DNA of 9,632 nt from Thermoplasmatota archaeon (GTDB lineage Bacteria > Pseudomonadota > Gammaproteobacteria > Burkholderiales > Thiobacillaceae): positions 15,628-25,259 of the forward strand of contig JAMCVR010000046.1 in NCBI GenBank assembly GCA_023475455.1, read 5' to 3'. The notes beneath the pieces are model-generated. The model made no database searches. It had not been told where the DNA came from and saw nothing but the letters and a program-made list of their open reading frames with translations. This document shows, one piece after another, positions 6,887 through 9,632 of this stretch. Each line of letters starts with the position of its first letter. The stretch's first letter is position 1. The position numbers were made by a program, and so were the translations under genes.

Positions 6887-7171
6887 TCGAGGGAACGCTT
6901 GCAATCCGTCGCCATGCCGTCGCGCGCCCCCTTGGGGGCCGGCTGTGATCCAGTGGTGCGCGATGCCGGAGTGACCGGGGCTTGCGGGCGGTTCAACCTA
7001 AATTCCTCACCACAGAGGCACAGAGAAAAAAACAAAGACTTGCATCGTGATACCCAGTCACCTAACGGGTGAGTGTCCAGGTGCGGGAAGCTATTGATTT
7101 CTTGTCTTTCTCTGTGCCTCTGTGGTTCAAATGCGGTTTACAGGTTCAAATGCGGGACGAACCCGCCGACT
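6887..7171. other. Convergent intergenic region (285 bp)
   Basis: This lies between the stops of the plus-strand asparagine synthetase-like gene and the minus-strand O-ligase-like gene. I see no gene here. Short open frames across it owe part of their length to the CACAGAGGCACAGAG repeat. It contains a GC palindrome GCCCCCTTGGGGGC (6926-6939) without a T-run, a 20-bp inverted repeat (7009-7126), a small TCACC/GGTGA hairpin (7058-7072) and a 13-bp direct repeat GGTTCAAATGCGG (7124-7136 and 7143-7155). Transcripts from both sides presumably end here. Confidence 0.7.
7009..7126. repeat. Inverted repeat with CACAGAGGCACAGAG arms
   Basis: Arms 7009-7028 and 7107-7126 are perfect 20-bp reverse complements containing CCACAGAGGCACAGAG, separated by 78 bases that hold a smaller hairpin. 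A/T-rich runs lie on the inner side of the arms (AAAAAAAC after the left arm). From memory, similar CACAGAGGCACAGAG sequences occur as dispersed intergenic repeats in several environmental proteobacterial genomes. Placed between convergent genes, it may act as a bidirectional transcription stop or be a remnant of a small non-autonomous element. No transposase is linked to it. Confidence 0.8.
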
Positions 7172-8473
7172 TCAAGGCGACTTGTTATTCCAGCGCGCAG
7201 ACGGATGCACGTACGCGGATCTTGCCGGCACCGTTTCCGCCTTCCCCAGCACCCCCGAGAACTTGGCCGCCAGCACCAGCACGATCATCAGGTGATAGGT
7301 GAGGTCGAAATAGGCCAGCCCCAGGAAGGCGCCGCCGGCGCCGTAGCCGATCAGGCTGACCTGGATCATCGCGGCCAGGTCGGCCGCCCATTTTCGCTGA
7401 GGGTCGTTTTTGCACTCGCGGATCACCTGGTTGGCGCGCAGCCAGGCGAACACCGCAAGCAGGATGAACATGCCGAACCCGATGAAGCCGTGCTCGCCCA
7501 TCACCTCGAAGTAGATGCTGTGAACGTCGTGGACGCGGAAGGGCTCGGGGGCGTACTGCCGGAAGGTCGGCGGCCGGAACATTTCGAAGCCGCCTCCGGT
7601 CACCCGATCCTTCGCCACATTGAATGCGGTATGCCAGGCGTTGATGCGCCCCAGTGCGGAGGTATCTTCCTGGTAGGTCTTGATGGTGTACATGCGGTCA
7701 TACCATTCCTGCGGCATCACCGCATGGATGATCCCTACCGCGATGACGATGTAGGCGCCCATGACGAGCTTGTGGCGGCTTTTCAGCCACAGGAACAGGC
7801 CCATGGCAGCCATCGCCACCAGGCCGCCGCGCGACTGGCTGCCGATGGCGGCCACGCCGGACAAAACCATGGCCGAGGCCAGACCCATGCGGACCCATTT
7901 GCGGGGTTCCTGCAGGTGCAGGTAGCGGATGAGCGGGATGAGCATGGCCAGCACCAGCGCCATTTCGTTGTTGCCCGCAAAAAAGGTTCCGGTCGGCCCC
8001 TGAACCCGAAATGCGCCGCCGTGCACGATGGTGAAGATGCCGCCCTTGACCCCGTAGTAGCCCAATGACAAGGCAATGACCCAGATCATCCAGTGCAGAT
8101 GCTGGCGTTCCTTGATGATCATGGCGGTGAGGAAGACCATGAGCTGGATTTTCCAGACCTTGTCCCACTGAATCCATGCGAGATCGGGATACAACGAAAA
8201 AACGGTAGTGATGAACATCCACCCGACAAAGAGCAGCAGCAAAACCGTCTCGCGCGTCCAGACCATGTCCTTTTTCTCTTTCGAGAACAGGAAGGCCGTG
8301 ATGGTGACGAGGGCGGTGATGAACGCGAAGGGAAAATCGTAGGCGAAGCCCCAGGCCTGGCGGTGGGGATTCATGTAACCCAGCCAGCACCACAGCAGAA
8401 TGCCGATCCAGGGCCGCTTGAAGATGAACGGCAGCACCCCAAAGACTATCGCGGTGACGAGAATGTCTCTCAT
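7172..8473 (-). CDS. O-antigen ligase/polymerase-like membrane protein, exosortase A-associated
   Basis: A 433-residue polytopic inner-membrane protein with roughly ten hydrophobic segments. The N-terminus (MRDILVTAIVFGVLPFIFKR, then PWIGILLWCWLGYMNPHR) matches my memory of the probable O-glycosylation ligase found next to exosortase A genes, a Wzy/WaaL relative. SQSRGG at 212-217 and the large loop around 251-325 ending in VHDVHSIYFEVMGEHG (314-329) fit the Wzy_C ligase/polymerase pattern, in which loop Arg and His residues handle the undecaprenyl-linked glycan in the periplasm. It would ligate or polymerise the glycan made by the neighbouring transferases. Start ATG 8473 overlaps the formyltransferase stop by 4 bp (ATGA) and has GGGG about 8 bases upstream. 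Length is normal and no damage is seen. Whether it polymerises, or transfers glycan to protein or lipid, is not resolved. Confidence 0.88.
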   Translation of the reverse strand: MRDILVTAIVFGVLPFIFKRPWIGILLWCWLGYMNPHRQAWGFAYDFPFAFITALVTITAFLFSKEKKDMVWTRETVLLLLFVGWMFITTVFSLYPDLAWIQWDKVWKIQLMVFLTAMIIKERQHLHWMIWVIALSLGYYGVKGGIFTIVHGGAFRVQGPTGTFFAGNNEMALVLAMLIPLIRYLHLQEPRKWVRMGLASAMVLSGVAAIGSQSRGGLVAMAAMGLFLWLKSRHKLVMGAYIVIAVGIIHAVMPQEWYDRMYTIKTYQEDTSALGRINAWHTAFNVAKDRVTGGGFEMFRPPTFRQYAPEPFRVHDVHSIYFEVMGEHGFIGFGMFILLAVFAWLRANQVIRECKNDPQRKWAADLAAMIQVSLIGYGAGGAFLGLAYFDLTYHLMIVLVLAAKFSGVLGKAETVPARSAYVHPSARWNNKSP

Positions 8474-9297
8474 GTGTTTTGCCCCGATGCTTCCCGCGTG
8501 AACCAGCGAACCCGGCGTGGCAGCGCAACCTTGGCCAGCATGCCGGACGCCAGCCGGGCAGCAAGCGCCTGTTCGTGACGCAGCCCGCGGTCCTTGACCC
8601 GATACAGGCGGCCCTTGCCCGGCTGCGGCATGCCAAGCTGTTCGCCCCGGGACAGCCTTGCGACGGCTTCGGCGTAGACCTCGGCGCTGTCGCGCACCGC
8701 GCGCCAGAACAGCACCAGTTCGCTGTCGCCCTCACGTACTTCGGGGCTGATGTGGGCGATCAGGCGGCCGGTGTCGATGCCAGCGTCGATGTAATGCAGG
8801 GTGCAGCCGACCTTCCCCGGTTCGCCGTTGTACAGCGCCCAGAAGGTACCGTCGGCGCCGCGGTATTCGGGCGACAGCCCGCCGTGCAGGTTGACGATGC
8901 CAAGGCGGCCCTCCTTCAGCAGTTCGCCGCGGATCAGCGAGGTGCCGAACACGCAGATCAGGTCGGGCTTGAGTTCGCGCGCCAGCTTCACCACGTCGGG
9001 GTGGTTGATGTGCGGGACTTCGCGCACCAGTTCGGGACGCTCGAGCCGGGGCTGGCCATGCGGAAAAAAGAACGTCGCCTCGGGGTTGCCGGCGTAGCGG
9101 CGGCGGTCGCGCAGCCAGCGCCAGGCCTTGCGGAACAGATTGTCCGGGCGCGATTTCTTCAGGGTTTTTTTCAGGTTCCACTCGCCGCCGGTTTCCTGCA
9201 CGATGGCGAGCGCCTCGCCGGCGCGGCACAGGGTGTTGGCGACGTGCAGGTGGCGGGCGCTGCGCCCGCACAGGATCATGATCCGCAGCCGGCTCAT
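8470..9297 (-). CDS. Formyltransferase family protein
   Basis: A 275-residue protein with the Fmt/PurN-type formyltransferase fold. The catalytic signature appears as VNLHGGLSPEYRG (135-147), giving Asn136 and His138, followed by HYIDAGIDTG (168-177), giving the catalytic Asp175. Relatives transfer formyl from N10-formyltetrahydrofolate to an amine; in glycan clusters they make N-formyl amino sugars, the likely role here. The first 110 residues are atypical: no clear Rossmann-type Gly-rich loop beyond ILCGRSARH (8-16), and a basic stretch at 43-68. It could therefore act on a different substrate. ATG 9297 has a strong AAGGGG site about 8 bases upstream. It overlaps the upstream partial gene by 4 bp and the downstream O-ligase-like gene by 4 bp, so all three are one transcription unit. 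Nucleotides from 8952 up to the start are part of a second duplication. Confidence 0.82.
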   Translation of the reverse strand: MSRLRIMILCGRSARHLHVANTLCRAGEALAIVQETGGEWNLKKTLKKSRPDNLFRKAWRWLRDRRRYAGNPEATFFFPHGQPRLERPELVREVPHINHPDVVKLARELKPDLICVFGTSLIRGELLKEGRLGIVNLHGGLSPEYRGADGTFWALYNGEPGKVGCTLHYIDAGIDTGRLIAHISPEVREGDSELVLFWRAVRDSAEVYAEAVARLSRGEQLGMPQPGKGRLYRVKDRGLRHEQALAARLASGMLAKVALPRRVRWFTREASGQNT

Positions 9298-9505
9298 CGC
9301 GTTAGCCCCTTGGCCGCGGCCGGGACGGGCGGCACCGCCACATTGGCCATGTCCATGATCAGCGCGTCGGCGAAGAACTTGGCCGCCCAGTTGGGGAATT
9401 CGAAGCGTGAATACGCACCCCAGATCGGCGCCGAGCCTGGAATGGCGCCGCGCACGACGGCGTCGTCCTCCTCCAGCCGCTGGGTGCGTTTGACGTAGGC
9501 GATCG
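8952..9505. repeat. 554-bp tandem duplication unit, copy 1
   Basis: The sequence from 8952 recurs from 9506 at an offset of 554 bases. The identical stretch 8952-9078 matches 9506-9632, where the window ends. If the repeat is complete, the unit is 8952-9505: the first 115 or so codons of the formyltransferase plus the last 70 or so codons of the gene before it. The base before each copy differs (A at 8951, G at 9505), which fixes this breakpoint; the other breakpoint is outside the window. Confidence 0.88.
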
Positions 9506-9632
9506 CGCAGATCAGGTCGGGCTTGAGTTCGCGCGCCAGCTTCACCACGTCGGGGTGGTTGATGTGCGGGACTTCGCGCACCAGTTCGGGACGCTCGAGC
9601 CGGGGCTGGCCATGCGGAAAAAAGAACGTCGC
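9294..9632 (-). pseudogene. In-frame chimera: formyltransferase N-part fused to the tail of an unidentified gene
   Basis: Read leftward from the window edge, the frame first encodes formyltransferase residues 74-115 (duplicated copy, 9506-9632). It then passes without a stop into 70 residues of a different protein ending at 9294. That tail includes GAIPGSAPIWGAYSRFEFPN and then WAAKFFADAL, and ends AAAKGLTR. I do not recognise the family firmly; the aromatic IPGS-PIWG-PNWAAKFF pattern resembles the last helices of alpha/alpha-barrel proteins (prenyltransferase-like or six-hairpin types), a weak inference. The full-length original should lie beyond the right edge if the duplication is real. 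The chimera would be about 185 residues, with no formyltransferase catalytic residues. Its stop overlaps the intact formyltransferase start (ATGA), which suggests the original gene sat in the same operon. Confidence 0.75.
9506..9632. repeat. 554-bp tandem duplication, start of copy 2 (cut by window edge)
   Basis: 127 bases identical to 8952-9078, directly abutting copy 1. The junction lies inside two coding regions and joins them in frame. No mobile-element signature is visible at the junction. Confidence 0.92.

Noticed and set aside
6926..6939. Intrinsic terminator after the asparagine synthetase gene
   Set aside because: The GCCCCC/GGGGGC palindrome has only a 2-base centre and no T-run, so it does not meet the usual pattern.
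7009..7155. CRISPR array or IS ends
   Set aside because: The repeats are one inverted pair plus one short direct pair, with no regular spacing, no cas genes and no transposase.
7073..8068. Plus-strand frame antisense to the O-ligase-like gene
   Set aside because: Shadow of a well-recognised polytopic membrane protein; the early part is just the CACAGAG repeat.
8479..9498. Plus-strand frame antisense to the formyltransferase
   Set aside because: Low-complexity shadow; the minus strand carries the formyltransferase catalytic motifs.

Overview
The window is GC-rich and has densely packed genes with ATGA stop/start overlaps. The best-recognised protein is the exosortase A-associated O-glycosylation ligase-like membrane protein at 7172-8473. 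Together these point to a Gram-negative proteobacterium, most likely a betaproteobacterium, and to an exopolysaccharide or surface-glycan cluster of the exosortase A (EpsH/XrtA, PEP-CTERM) type. That assignment rests on remembered family patterns; no exosortase or PEP-CTERM protein lies in the window.

Left block, minus strand, read right to left from about 3509 to 1: a PAPS-type sulfotransferase (2565-3509), a 112-bp gap with a perfect 28-bp inverted repeat, a membrane-anchored polysaccharide deacetylase-like protein (1259-2452), a family 2 glycosyltransferase (333-1262) and the start of a GT4-type glycosyltransferase (1-328, cut by the edge). The last three are translationally linked. The block probably builds and decorates a glycan.

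Middle block, plus strand: an asparagine synthetase-like amidotransferase (5060-6886) that was once divergent from the sulfotransferase. It lacks the N-terminal Cys nucleophile (MDGIFG instead of MCGIFG). An identical 1455-bp direct tandem duplication (2995-4449 and 4450-5904, with a 3-bp GCG microhomology) covers the 5' parts of both genes and the promoter region between them. The result is intact sulfotransferase, truncated asparagine synthetase (3605-4492), truncated sulfotransferase (4371-4964), intact asparagine synthetase.

Right block, minus strand, converging on the middle block across a 285-bp gap that holds a 20-bp inverted repeat: an uncharacterised gene known only from its last 70 or so codons, a formyltransferase-family protein (8470-9297), and the O-ligase-like protein (7172-8473), joined by ATGA overlaps. 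A second tandem duplication (unit 554 bp) starts at 9506. It fuses the 5' part of a second formyltransferase copy in frame to the tail of the uncharacterised gene, and it runs off the right edge.

Two sequence-identical tandem duplications in under 10 kb are the most unusual aspect. They are either very recent rearrangements or assembly overlaps that were not merged, and the sequence alone cannot decide. Enzymatically, the locus suggests a glycan modified by sulfation, acyl removal, amide formation and N-formylation, made by glycosyltransferases and finished by a Wzy/WaaL-like ligase or polymerase.
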